Shown here: positions 25,720 to 36,962 of the stretch, piece by piece | Numbering within the stretch: the first letter of the stretch is position 1 | Layout of the letters: each line of letters opens with the position of its first letter | Origin: Istiophorus platypterus | Taxonomy: Eukaryota; Chordata; Actinopteri; Istiophoriformes; Istiophoridae | Assembly: GCA_016859345.1 (NCBI GenBank) | Contig: CM029120.1 | Location: 4,215,001-4,279,000, forward strand | Reading direction: 5' to 3' | DNA: 64,000 nt | Translations under genes and position numbers: made by a program | Notes under the pieces: model-generated | Database searches by the model: none | What the model was told of the DNA's origin: nothing | Seen by the model: only the letters and a program-made list of their open reading frames with translations

Positions 25720-27049
25720 TTGAGTGATTCAGGAAGTTTAAAGTGGCAAAGGGAACCTGAAAAATGCTTGGGATGAAGCATTTTGAAAGCGGGTGTGGTG
25801 AGAGATGGGTGGCCCTTGTCAGGGGCCTGGATGGTTACGAGAAACTGACATCCACTATATATTTCTCACTGTTCATCTATCAAACTCCAAGCTGCGCTGG
25901 AAATATCTTGACATAACATACCATGGCCACGAGAATAAGATTTAAAAAAAACAAAACCCAAAAAACCCAAAAACAAAACAGAAAACATACAACAATACGT
26001 AACTGCAATGTCATGCATCTCATGACCCTCTGTCATTTCTCTCAAGACTCTTCCCCTTTTCCTGTTTTGTCTCTAAACACCGTCTCATGAAGCAGAAACG
26101 CCATGAAAATGGTCTTAAAAACAGAGAGGGCAGTATTCCCTGGGACTCTCTTCAAGGGTTGAATGAAACGTCACCCAAATGAAGAATGGCAGCGATATCC
26201 AGCCAGAGGACAGCTCCCTCACTCTCCCTGTTTTTCTGAGTTCGATAAATCAGCTCAAGGTTCCTCAGTGATCCTCTGTGTGGCGGTGGAGCGGGGCGGG
26301 GGCTTGGGGGGTGGGGGGGATTTATCATTCTCAGATAACCGCTCGGTCCTCGTCAACGCTCGCCTTCGCCATCCGTTGGGAATTTATGGGAACCGGTGAC
26401 GTTGTGTACGCGGCCTGCCTGGTTACACAACAGAGTGCAAAGGGCTCCACGACAAGACAATCCATTGTGTCCATGCTATTAATTTCTATCCTGAGGATGT
26501 CGCTCGGACACATGACAAATGGTGTCCCGCGCAGTCTTTTGCAACAGCGCAAAGGAATCTGCAGGAAGGGTACAACTGGTTGGCGTCCCTGCGGCGTACA
26601 ACAGTTCACTCACAGTTCGTCAACGGTGCATTTCCTGAAGTTTACATCTCTCTGTAACCAGAGGCCAGATCAATCTTCCAGGAACATAAGTGAAAGGGTG
26701 TCACTTTATCCTCAAACAAACCTATTTCATTTCACTACTCGATGCCAGCGGTGGCATTTCTCGTGACTGTTCAAGCTAGCACTCATACGGAATTACCACA
26801 GTTGATTTTTTTTTTTTAACCGTTTATTTCATCGAAAAGAGCAGAGCCGTCACTGGCATCGCATCCGGCTGTCTTTCAATACACAGAAATTATCATCGCA
26901 ATTACAGTTTCTAACCTTGTCACTTGGGCCCTGACTCGTCTGCCTGTTAATCACCATTGTAAATAAATACCAGCTGTAAGACTGTGTCTGTGCAGTTATT
27001 AAATCACAGCCGTTAACCTCTGCCAACGCTGTGGATTCCAATTTTAAAA

Positions 27050-27990
27050 ATACTTAACACAACAATGCAAAGAGATGCCTTTCCGTTGTTCGTTGGCGCT
27101 CGTGAACGAAATAAGCGATGTTTGTCAGCGGAATCTAATGAAGAAGATTTGCACGAGAATAAAGTCTCTCTTATTCCAAGTTAATGGAATTCTGATAAGG
27201 AAATTCCAAAAATCAATGTTTTCTAATGTTACGGTTCCCCAATAAAGGCGGCTCGAAAGACAAGACAAGCACAGGAGAAAGGTTATTAAACTGCTGATTT
27301 TCAATGTAAGCAAGCATTTGGATGGGCTCACAATGTTCAACTTTTAGAGGGACTATATTTAAGTTCTTAGTGCAGTTTACTGCCCAATAATGAAGGAGGG
27401 ATTTACCACGGTTTTTCTGCCCACTGTAATATTAAAGCCCCTTTAACTGGCAGGTAAGCTAACTGCTCTTTTATGCACTTTTCATATTACACTTCAAGCG
27501 AGCAATAAGGCTGAAGGCGTTCTGGTTTTTTCTTATTTTCAGCAAAACCCATGAAAAGACAAAAACAATAACCTCTGTACAATAACCTCTGCCCCCTACT
27601 TTTTCCCAGGATCTGTTAGAGGCATCCATGAGTCGGACCGTTCCCATTCAAAACGGTTCAATAATAGTTCAATATTTTATTCAATCATCTAATCATCATC
27701 ATCCAAATTTCACGTCACTGCTGTACTTACCCAGAATGGGTCAATAGCAACACAAATTACAGCCTCCGAAAAGACCATTAATATAAATCAACATCCTCTT
27801 GAACGGAGTCGATAAAAAACCGAGCAATATAATCCCCATGAAGGGAGGATTTATGGCACGGCTGTTGTATTATACCGCATTAATTTTATCTAGGTGTATG
27901 TAATAAATTTGGAGAGTGAGTGTGGATTAATTTAATCAGTGCGTGTCACAGTGACCCTTTCCCTGAAATGGAGAAACATTATTATCACTG
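27050..27990. promoter_or_regulatory. Candidate conserved non-coding element (inference)
   Basis: A low-repeat, AT-rich stretch without open frames of note, with several TAAT and ATTA homeodomain-like words (for example GGATTAATTTAATCAG near 27925 and GCATTAATTTTATC near 27878). This fits the character of vertebrate developmental enhancers but could be ordinary AT-rich DNA. No comparison was possible. Confidence 0.25.
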
Positions 27991-28005
27991 AATATCTTGA
28001 CTTGG

Positions 28006-28031
28006 AAAAAAAAAAAAAAAAAAAAAAAAAA
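28006..28031. repeat. Poly-A run of 26 bases
   Basis: It could be the tail of a retroposed sequence on the plus strand, but the preceding 300 bases show no recognisable SINE, LINE or processed transcript, and no flanking target-site duplication is evident. Confidence 0.85.
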
Positions 28032-31000
28032 GAAAACACCCTTAAAACCATTGTATAAATTCACATCGGCACTGCAGTTAAGAAAATCAGTGGCGAATGA
28101 ATTTCTTCATCAGCGAGGAAAACATCTGAAATGATTTGATAGTTTAAACCATTAACCTCACTCACACGTGGCCTAGAAAGGAAAGAGAAAAAAAATACAA
28201 AACGCTCGAATAACAAGCTTAGATGACGCATGGTATAACATTACGTTACCATAAATTACTTGTTCTTCCTGTTAATGATCCTCATATATCATTCTTAGGT
28301 GGGGATTAAAAAAAAGGGAACAAAAAAAACCCCTTTGCTGCTTTGCCGTTGCTTCACAATCTACACTGCACATCCTTGGGCAATACACCCGCCTGGCTTG
28401 AAGTCGATCGGACGAGCGGCTGTTGCGGGAAAATGTGCATTAATCCGCAGCTGAAAACAGTCAATCTACTCCTGCGCGAGCCACATCTGCTGACAGCTCT
28501 GGTGTCCGTCCAGCTGTTTCGGGAAACTTCTGGGGCCTTTCTCTGAACAAGGGAAAGGCTGTATTTGACCGTTTTTGACGAGATTTACGACTTTGGTAAG
28601 GACCAGCGGGGTTCGGGGCTCAGTGCCGCAGACAAGGCAGGGAAGTCACAAAGCACTGATGGTGGTTTTAGCTGTGTCTTGTAGTTAAACTTGATAATCA
28701 GCTTATCCTTTAGACTAAAGTGACTCCTGCTGGTTCGTGGCCCCAAGAATCCATATTAAATTCTTATCATGCTGGTTGTTATTTGAACTATTACAAAAAT
28801 ATTTACTCCGAAAACATTAGATAACCAACCCTAACCTGCAGCTTGTTTGGACAAAATAATTGCCGGCGTGGAAGTGAGGGACATTTGGCGTCGCTCAAAT
28901 CTCTGCTGAGAGACGGCCTGCGACGATGCGTTCACTTGTACTCTCCGAAGGCAGCGACTGATGAGTTCTAGGAAAACCAAACGTTCCCAAAACACACCCA
29001 GGCTTTTGGCACGAAACCCGTCATTTAAAGAATTATTTGGTTTTCCTTCATGTTTTTTTTTCCTTCCCTTACTTTTCTGATAATGTAGAACCATTTGCCA
29101 CAGACCATCAACCGCATGCTCCGACAGCCTCCTCCGTCGTATCGCGTGTCCCTGGGTTCTCTGAAAAGAAAGACTTTCCCCGCTCATTAGCTGATACCCC
29201 GAGGCACAGCTGTCTGTATTCTTCTTCGTGTTGGCTTTTGTTGTCGACCTCCGTGTGCCTTCAGCCACCCCTCTCTCTCTCTCTCTTTTAACTCTCCTTC
29301 TTTCCTCGCACTGTCTTCGGTCGCCTCTTGGCAGACGGCGGATCCCTTCGCATCTCTCTTAAACGACCTGTGTGTTGAACGTTCGAAGCCAAATACTCGT
29401 TAGGTAACGCCAGTACCGGTAATGGTGTGAATGCAGTACGGCTTGTGTATCCGAGCTGTAGCCACATGTTAGCTTTCTCTTTTATGTGTTTTGCCATCAT
29501 GTGACAAAACCAATAATGTTCCTATATAAGACCAAAGGGGGAAATACACCCGCCGAGCCTTTCATCCCAGGATGCTTGATCATGTCATCACCGTCTCTCC
29601 TTATGGTTCGGTAAGCTGAAAAGGCTTTTCTTTCCACCCCCTCTTATTGTTATGACGTTGTTGGGGGTTTGTTTTTTTTCCCCCTCTATTCTTTCCAGCT
29701 GACTCAGGTTACCCTCCACACCTCACTGAGTCATATCAGCTTAGTCACCGGAGGGTTCCCCGCGGGACCTCGCGCCTCGCCTCCTGATCAAAGGCGCTCG
29801 ACCGTCAGCAAAACGGCGACCTGGGCCGAGCAGGTGAGATCTGCCTAAACTCACACTGACACATCCGTGAGCAAGGATACAGTAGCTGAGCCGTGTGCAT
29901 AAAATTTGACTTGCGCATGTGAATCCCCCTGCCCACCTCTCATTTGATTTTTTTTTTTTTTTTTGATGTCAAATATCTCTGTCACAGCCCCGGCGCTGTG
30001 AAGTTTTGCCTCGCATGCTGTTCGTTCCCTTAATTAACTTTTGTTTTAATGCGACACGACAGCCCCGTCAAAAGTTTCAGCTCGGGTCTGATGTGAAATC
30101 TCAGGGGCGAGATAAAATCTGCTTACTCGACAGGTACGGCAGTCGACATTGGGCATTTTCAAACGTCCACATTAGGACATGACAGCAGGGTCTTGTTCAC
30201 GCGGAGCTTTTTTAACCCCTTGCCAACATTCCGGTAATTGCGTATTAACCCCAGCACATAGAACATGGCTGATGACTGACAAGCTGAAATTCACATCCAA
30301 CGCCTGACGGCACAATGGCAAGAGATCAACCAAACGTGGCAGCGGATTGAACCGCGCCGAAGTTTTGCCACGATGCAAGCCGCCGCTGAGTCCATATGGC
30401 GTAGCTGGTGTACGTGCCAGGTCAAGGGCGTTTCCATGTTCCCACGATTTATGCAGCCAAGGATGTAAAGTTGAAGAGCGCTCAGTTTATTAATAATGAA
30501 ATGCAGCGGTATATCCTCACTTGAGAGAGAAGCCCAAGGTCCACAGATGCAGCGCTTTTGTCGCTGTCCGATAATACATCTATTCATCATTGATTCAGCT
30601 TCGCTTTCAAACAAACTAGAAGCAAACAAATATTACACCATTTGGCCCAGACATTAAAACGGGCGGCATGTTAAACCGGTGCCTTGTTTTAATCGGTATA
30701 CAATTCAATTCTACGACCAAATTTCCAAACTTCCGGAGGGAATTATGGGTTATTTCAAAATGCCATGGACAACAAAGCCAGCAGTAAATTACCCAAAGTG
30801 CTTTGGCCTGACGAGAGTAGGGGAGCCGGACGGCGAGCGGCGAGATGAACGCCGGTCTCGACCACCGGGCGGGACCTCGCAACCCTGAGAGTATCAGAGG
30901 AAACGTCCAGGCAGACATTAACTGGATAAACTGACTGGCTTGTTCCAAATCTTAACGGTTACTTTTCTGCCTGAAAAAAAAAAAAATATTGTTTAACCAA

Positions 31001-31180
31001 ATTGAGCTTATCACTTCCCTCAGGCATCTTGTATCACTATTGGTATAACAAGTCCTGTTAAATGTGGTATTTCCTATTTGTATGTTTGTTTTACATATAT
31101 ATATATAAAATAATAATTGCAATTCTGGATTTGGAGGATGTTTTCTGTTATGTTTGTGCTCTCTATCGTATGTGTTTTGT

Positions 31181-34100
31181 TTTTAGGAGCCACCGTGCTG
31201 ATGTCATCCAGCCCCAACATATTGTACATCAATCACCGCACGTGTCCGGCGGCTGTCAAGAGAGGCGGAGGCCGGCTCTCTACCTGCCCTGGAACCTCTA
31301 ACACCAAGCCCACTGTTCTCCCCTTCAGGTTACTTCTGCCCTCATTAAATGACCCAGCGCTATTTGTGGCGCTATCCATACCCACTGTCAGCCACCGCAA
31401 ATGGAAATATATTGGCCCGGGAGATGATGAGGGCACCGCAAGGAAGGAGACGGAGCGAGGAGGCCGTCGCGGGGGGGGCTGACTCAGCTGAATGGATCGG
31501 CGGTGACACTGGCCTGGAAGTGGGTCAAGAACACACACCTCAGACTCCAAAGCACCGATACAGTCAGAGCCGGTTAATTCAAATCTGTGAATGAGCAGTG
31601 TGCCATGTGAGTCGAAAATTATCATAATATGTAAAATTAAATCAAGTAATTATTAGGCCATCAAGGTACAGCTTTTTAAGCCAGTTTCGCCTTAAGTATC
31701 GACATTAACTCAGTACATTGTGCCCCCTAGCACATGATAATAATAATGATAAATAATTCTCCCCCCGGTAGAGCCAAAAATACTCCTCCTCCGGCAATTC
31801 TAAAACAGGTAACAGACTCAGCTGTTAATCCTTTAAATGTGAGGAAGAGACGCTTATACATATTCATGCATATTAATGCACTGCTGCAACCCAACCTGAC
31901 AGGGGAGCTTATTAAATTCTGGTTCTTTAAAACCACCATGACATTCAGGAGTCTAAATCCTGTCCCAACCTTGTTAGCTTGTGTAAATAACAACGATGTG
32001 GGAGAATCGAGCCAAATGAAGATGTGTTTTGGCATTTTCACCCGGGACAATCAGCCGAAAACGCAACAGGGATGGTGCACTCGTGTGCATGAGAATCAGC
32101 CAGCAAATACTAATAATGAAAACACTGCGGGCTCCTCTCGGCAAGGCAGTAAATAGCAAAATGGTGATGTAACGGCAATATTGTGATAACAACGCAAATT
32201 AATATCAAAGACTGGAACTCAGCAGGAATAAGGGGACAATAATTTTTCAAAAAAACAAAAAAACAAAACAAAACACAAAATGAAAAGAAAGTGGTTTCTA
32301 ACAGGAATTTGCAGACTCTTCCCTTTGTCCAGAAACACAGGTTATACTTTTCTTGACCATCCAAGTTTCAAGAAACTGGATGAGTCACAGCTACTAAAGC
32401 TCGGCGGAGGGCGCAGTCGCGTGTCCCATCGGCTTGTTTTGCTTCAAACTATGTTATCAGGCGGCGCACACAAAGGCCCAGATTCTGAACCTAATAAAGT
32501 ATAATAACATGCCTTGTAATGAGGAGGCACTTCCTAGGGGCGCTTCATAAATTATGCAAATCTGCAGGCGAATAAAGTGCCATAGCTTAACCGAGATAGC
32601 GCGAGGTCGAGGGCGACCGGAGAACATTGCGGCCCCCTTTTTTTTCTTTTTTTTTTTTTGGAGCTTTCATCCCACGGACAACTCGGTCGAGCTTCCTTTC
32701 TCACATCCCTCGAGCAAACTAATGACGAAGAGACACCAGAGCCAAAACCTGCGTTCTCGTCATCACTTTTCAAATGTTTGCCTTTGACAAGTTGCTTGTT
32801 GTTTATTCATTTGATTTTATTTATCGTCTGAAACTCGGGCTGAAAGAGTTAGGCGAGACTCAAAGGAAGAGCCCTTCAAACAAATAAATCTCCGCGCGTG
32901 AGGCAGGAGACAGTTCTACAATGAAGCGATAGACGCGTTCCCCGCGACTCGTGTCTTGTTCCTCACTCCTCCCCTCGACAAGGTCGAAAGGCTTTTGCAG
33001 AGCCTGTAGGGGAACTTCAGATTGCAACTGTACTCTTTAAAAAAAAAACTCGCCCTTCACTGGGGGCTCCGACATCCTGACGGAGTCAATGAGCACTTGA
33101 GGGTCCGTCACTATTGGCAAATCCAAAGCAACCGCTGAAAAGCCTTCTACGCTTTATGCAGCGAATCGGCTTTGAGGAACTCAGAAATAGAGTTGAGCTA
33201 AATCAAATATATTTCAAGGGCAATTACGCAACTGGAGCTGCTAGAAGAGAGATGTCAAAACTTGAGGGTGTAACGGTGTACTGGGTTCAAATGAGAGGTC
33301 TTCAAATAAGACCCCCCAGGAACTAAGAAACCGACCCGGGACCCGAGGGTTTTCTTGCTCTGCTGCAGGTCTCAGGATTGGATGTCAATATGTCTTAAGT
33401 CTGATCACAAGGAGCATCTTAAGTCATCACAGAGGAAAAGAAAAAAAAATTGCTTTATGAGGGTAAATGGAAAGTGCAGCTGTTCGTTAATTGTTAGGGC
33501 GTTTGGGTTGACACATTTTGTAGAAGGTCCAATCGTCCAGGGGTGTTTCCGAACGGGTACGGCTGCCCTCGAGTCCCCTTCGGACGTTCTGGGTTGGCTC
33601 TTGGTAGGGTCCGATTCGGATCGGTCTGTCAGGTGAAACGGGAAATACGTTAGGGCCGACCCGAATGCCTCACAGCATCAAGGATTCTACCGTTGCTGTG
33701 GCCTTTCATCGTAGAGGTGGTTTCGCATTTCACGGTGCTCGTGTAACGTCACCGGCGCTGACGCTGATACAACCGCGCCAACAAAAGTTTCGGAGGCGAA
33801 ACCACAAAAGGTCGAGTTCGAAATGGCCCCGCAGGGACCTGGCTTATCACAAATCCGCAACGTATTTGGTAAAACATCAGGAAACTGTAGGTAACAACTT
33901 CGCTGTCTTGTGGAATTTTGTTTTCAGAGGAGAGACTGCAGGATTGCAGGAGTGAATATTGTATTTGCCGGGGAATATTTTCAGCTGTGGATTAATGAAC
34001 ATTCGGCGTAGTAGTTAGTATTTAAGCCAGAAGCTACAGCCCTTTGCAAAATCTGCAGGCACATTCAAATATTTGGATTCTTATCCATCACGCAATACCA

Positions 34101-35250
34101 TCAGAGAGGTGTCTGACCAGGTGCAAACTCATTCCGCACGAATGACAATGACCCCAATGCTACGGACGGAGTCAGAAAGGAACAATCTCCAGAGACCAGA
34201 TCTGGAGCACTTTAAGTGTCTAAAAAAGACTTGGGGAGTTGTTCTTGGCTGTTGCAATACCTGGGGAGACAGCCCCCCCACCGGGATCAATTTTGAAAAG
34301 GTCTCATGAACTCTGACTGAACTTCAATGAACCTCAAACACAGAGTTTCCTTGCTGCACCTCTGTCTTCTTGTGAGGATGATCCACAAGCATCAGCTCCC
34401 TTCCTTTGGAATAAAAAAGAAAATAAATAAAACCCTCCAGTTGAACCTGCCGTTTTGAAAATGTCAAATCAAGACATATTGGAATTGATGGTATCTATAA
34501 ATGAAAACCATAATTGTTCCAGTGGCTCAAGAATCATTACAGGGGTTTAACTATTCATAATTCATTCACTATAATTATATTTTGCAAGGGGGGGGGGGCT
34601 TTGCTTTCATTACTCCTGTTAAAGCTGCATTCGACATGCCTGTGTAACCGAAAGGGATTTGTACAACTTCACAATGAAAGGGATATTAACTATTCAGTGG
34701 ATTTGATGGCTGTTACACTGTAATGAGCCCAATTTCGACGGGCAAATTGGCAGCGGAAGCATTACATCTGTCCCAGTCCGGTGTAATTCACACTGGCGCT
34801 TCTCAGGACATTTGTAATACGCCGGTGTCAATAATGTGACACCTTGTTGAGCAGTGAATTAGCTACTCACCGAGGCTCGCACAAGCGGCAGCGCTGCCTC
34901 TGTTTTCAAAAAGATATTCGGTCGCACACAACAATGTTTCCCGTTTCGGTCTGAAGAAATAATCAGGGTTGTGTATTTAGTGAAACGAAAAAGAAAAAAA
35001 AAAGTGTTGTGGTGCCCAGAAAACAAAAGTGTTGCTTCCTTCAGGGCCCACTTAAGTCAGCCTAATAGTGGTTTACATCAAAGCTAATCTCGGAAATGGC
35101 CCATCTGTGACAGCTAACCGCAGCGGCGGGCTCTCAGCAAAAATCCCCGCTGCTGAGTCTGAGAAATGCGACTTTCAGTACATTTAACCGTTGTTTAGCA
35201 CGGCAAGTTGACTAAAAACACAGTCTAATTTAATGCATTGTGGCCTGGGG
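31181..35250. other. Non-coding sequence with an exon-like open stretch at 31187-31328
   Basis: The stretch 31187-31328 is open in one plus-strand frame, preceded by TGTTTTGTTTTTAG (acceptor-like) and followed by CAG then GTTACT (weak donor-like). The peptide is serine/proline-rich and unfamiliar. Other frames (31734-32156 plus, 140 codons; 31233-31625 minus, 130 codons) also lack known domains. Low-repeat parts at 31300-32160 and 34700-35180 are candidate conserved elements. Nothing else is recognisable. Confidence 0.4.
31300..32160. promoter_or_regulatory. Candidate conserved non-coding element (inference)
   Basis: A low-repeat stretch with developmental-enhancer-like words, including CATATTCATGCATATTAATG near 31858-31880 (POU and homeodomain-like) and GCGCTATTTGTGGCGCTA near 31357. 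It has a moderately long but unrecognised open frame. Judged only by composition and motif content. Confidence 0.25.
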
Positions 35251-35256
35251 GCGACA

Positions 35257-35258
<2 letters not shown>

Positions 35259-35296
<38 letters not shown>
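35259..35296. repeat. (CA)19 microsatellite
   Basis: An uninterrupted CA run after GCGACAGA and before GCTGGGAGCTG. A typical fish dinucleotide microsatellite. Confidence 0.95.
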
Positions 35297-35297
<1 letters not shown>

Positions 35298-36827
35298 CTG
35301 GGAGCTGTGTAGTGCTGGAACGGTTTTGGACTATTAGGTTACCAGCAGTTTTGGGAGAAGGCAGGAATTTTGTTGATTTTTGTTGTCATTTTTTGGTAAT
35401 TGTTTTTGTTTTGCTCTTTTTTTGCCCCTGTAGATGTTAAAAATAAGAGATGAGTTTTGGGTTTTGTTTTGTTTTTTTGTTTGTTTTTTTTTTTAAATTA
35501 AAACCACCAGCTAAAAAATAATTCATTTTTAAATGAAATGTGCAGTTAGAAAACTACCAACCTGGTCTCCTCTGGTTCAATTACAACAAATGGAAAATAC
35601 GGAAAAAATTCTACAGTAGATCTGCCAACAAATATTCATAATTTCATTATTTGTAGTAACTTAAAACATACTTAAAAAAAGAACTGGTTGTGGATTTAAC
35701 ACATCTGTCTTGCTGTTGCGTGGGCGTGGGCCACTGGGCCACTGGGCCACTGGGCCACTGGGCACTGCATGACGCACAAGAGACCAACGACATCACGTTC
35801 ACTGGTTGAAAATGAGATGTAGGTCAAGTCGGAACGAGAAAAACAATTCAACAACCGTCGTGCGGTAATTGTGGCAGGTCATGACGCGATCTGTCAGAGA
35901 TCCCAGAGAACAGTTTACCCTCCAAGTGTTTTAAAACTTTGGAAATACTTTGGGCTTTGGTCAGTAGATGGCAAAACTTTGGAGCCTCGAGCTATGTAAG
36001 CTACAGTTATCCCAGAGTTCCAACACCAGCAACCTGAGGGCGAATCTCGAAAATTAAGCACCCCAGCAGTTATGTCTTTTGTATTGACTTGCCCTCTTAT
36101 GGTCATAATGTTCAAAAATATATATCTGAATGGCTCGAACCTATGTGACTATTTAGAAGGAATAATGGGACGTCATTTTTGGCCAAATTTGACTGGGCTA
36201 TTCTAGGGTGCTGGATCAGAATTAGAAATCAAAGACAGTAGTTCATACACATCTCTAAGACAGCAATATGGGCTGCAAAGCAATTAATAAATGAAAACAA
36301 AAAGACTGCATTGCCTTTACGAGTGGTCTATGGGTTGGATGATATGGATAAAAGTCCCCTATCATTGCATAAATTTATTTTCCATAAATAATTTCGAATG
36401 CAGTTCTGAGTCCAAGCAAAAGTTAACAGAGAAATTAGCCCCCTGGATAAGCCACTCCAGCTAAGTACACAGGGACCCACTTCTGGGGCAACACGCCGGG
36501 CAACCAATCTAGCTGCCTGTTGAAAAGTACAAAGTTTCCCTTTGAAGGCTTAGCAACTTCAGCACAAACATTACGGAACAAGGCTCCCAGCGTGTCTACA
36601 CAGGGAGCCTTTCGGCCACGTTTTTCAGCTGCCCATCTCACGCCTCCCTTTAAGGGGCTGCGTTTTATTCATGCTAATGTTGTAAAAAGGAACCCAATTT
36701 TATATATTTTTTAATTTTTTTTCACTTCAAGTCTGTTTTCCTCTGAATTGGAGGTTTCAACCCGAGGGAGGCACGAGATGAAAAGTCGGAGGACGATCAA
36801 AGTCGTTAGAATTTAACATCGGGGAAC
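35297..36827. other. Non-coding sequence, no gene seen
   Basis: T-rich runs at 35380-35500, the GGGCCACT array at 35728, and short unrecognised frames. The minus-strand frame at 36435-36641 is compact but matches no family I know. Confidence 0.45.
35728..35766. repeat. Short tandem repeat of GGGCCACT
   Basis: Four exact 8-base units (35728-35759) followed by a shortened GGGCACT. Confidence 0.95.
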
Positions 36828-36962
36828 CTTTAATATCTGCAGCAAATTTCATCCATCCAATCCATCCAATAGTTGGTCTGGATCAAAGTAGTGGACTGAC
36901 CGATGGACGGACCAGCGCTTCCACCCCTAGAGCCCCGACGCTGGCATGGCTAAGAGTCCCTG
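36828..36962 (+). mobile_element. Common teleost interspersed repeat, terminal fragment
   Basis: It contains the terminal words of the repeat seen at 14935: AAATTTCATCCATCCAAT, CCAATAGTTG, GTCTGGATCAAAGT, GTGGACTGACCGAT, CCCTAGAGCC and GCATGGCTAAGAG. It is only about 135 bases, so a short remnant. Family membership is from memory of fish genomes; the name is not determinable here. Confidence 0.75.

Larger units (their letters stand above)
25128..31180. other. Non-coding sequence, no gene seen
   Basis: About 6 kb with no recognisable exon. It includes a C-run at about 25479-25492, the poly-G run at 25702, a 26-base poly-A at 28006-28031 and a T-run at about 29949-29964. Plus-strand frame 26278-26766 (162 codons) and minus-strand frame 28831-29268 (145 codons) are the longest, but neither has recognisable domains or good splice context. 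The low-repeat part 27050-27990 is a candidate conserved element. Confidence 0.45.

Noticed and set aside
26278..26766. 162-codon plus-strand frame
   Set aside because: No domain, composition like surrounding non-coding DNA, and other open frames overlap it in several phases.
28006..28031. Poly-A run as the tail of a retroposed gene
   Set aside because: No SINE, LINE or processed transcript is recognisable upstream and no target-site duplication is visible.
28831..29268. 145-codon minus-strand frame
   Set aside because: No recognisable motif; overlaps plus-strand frames and CT-repeat DNA.
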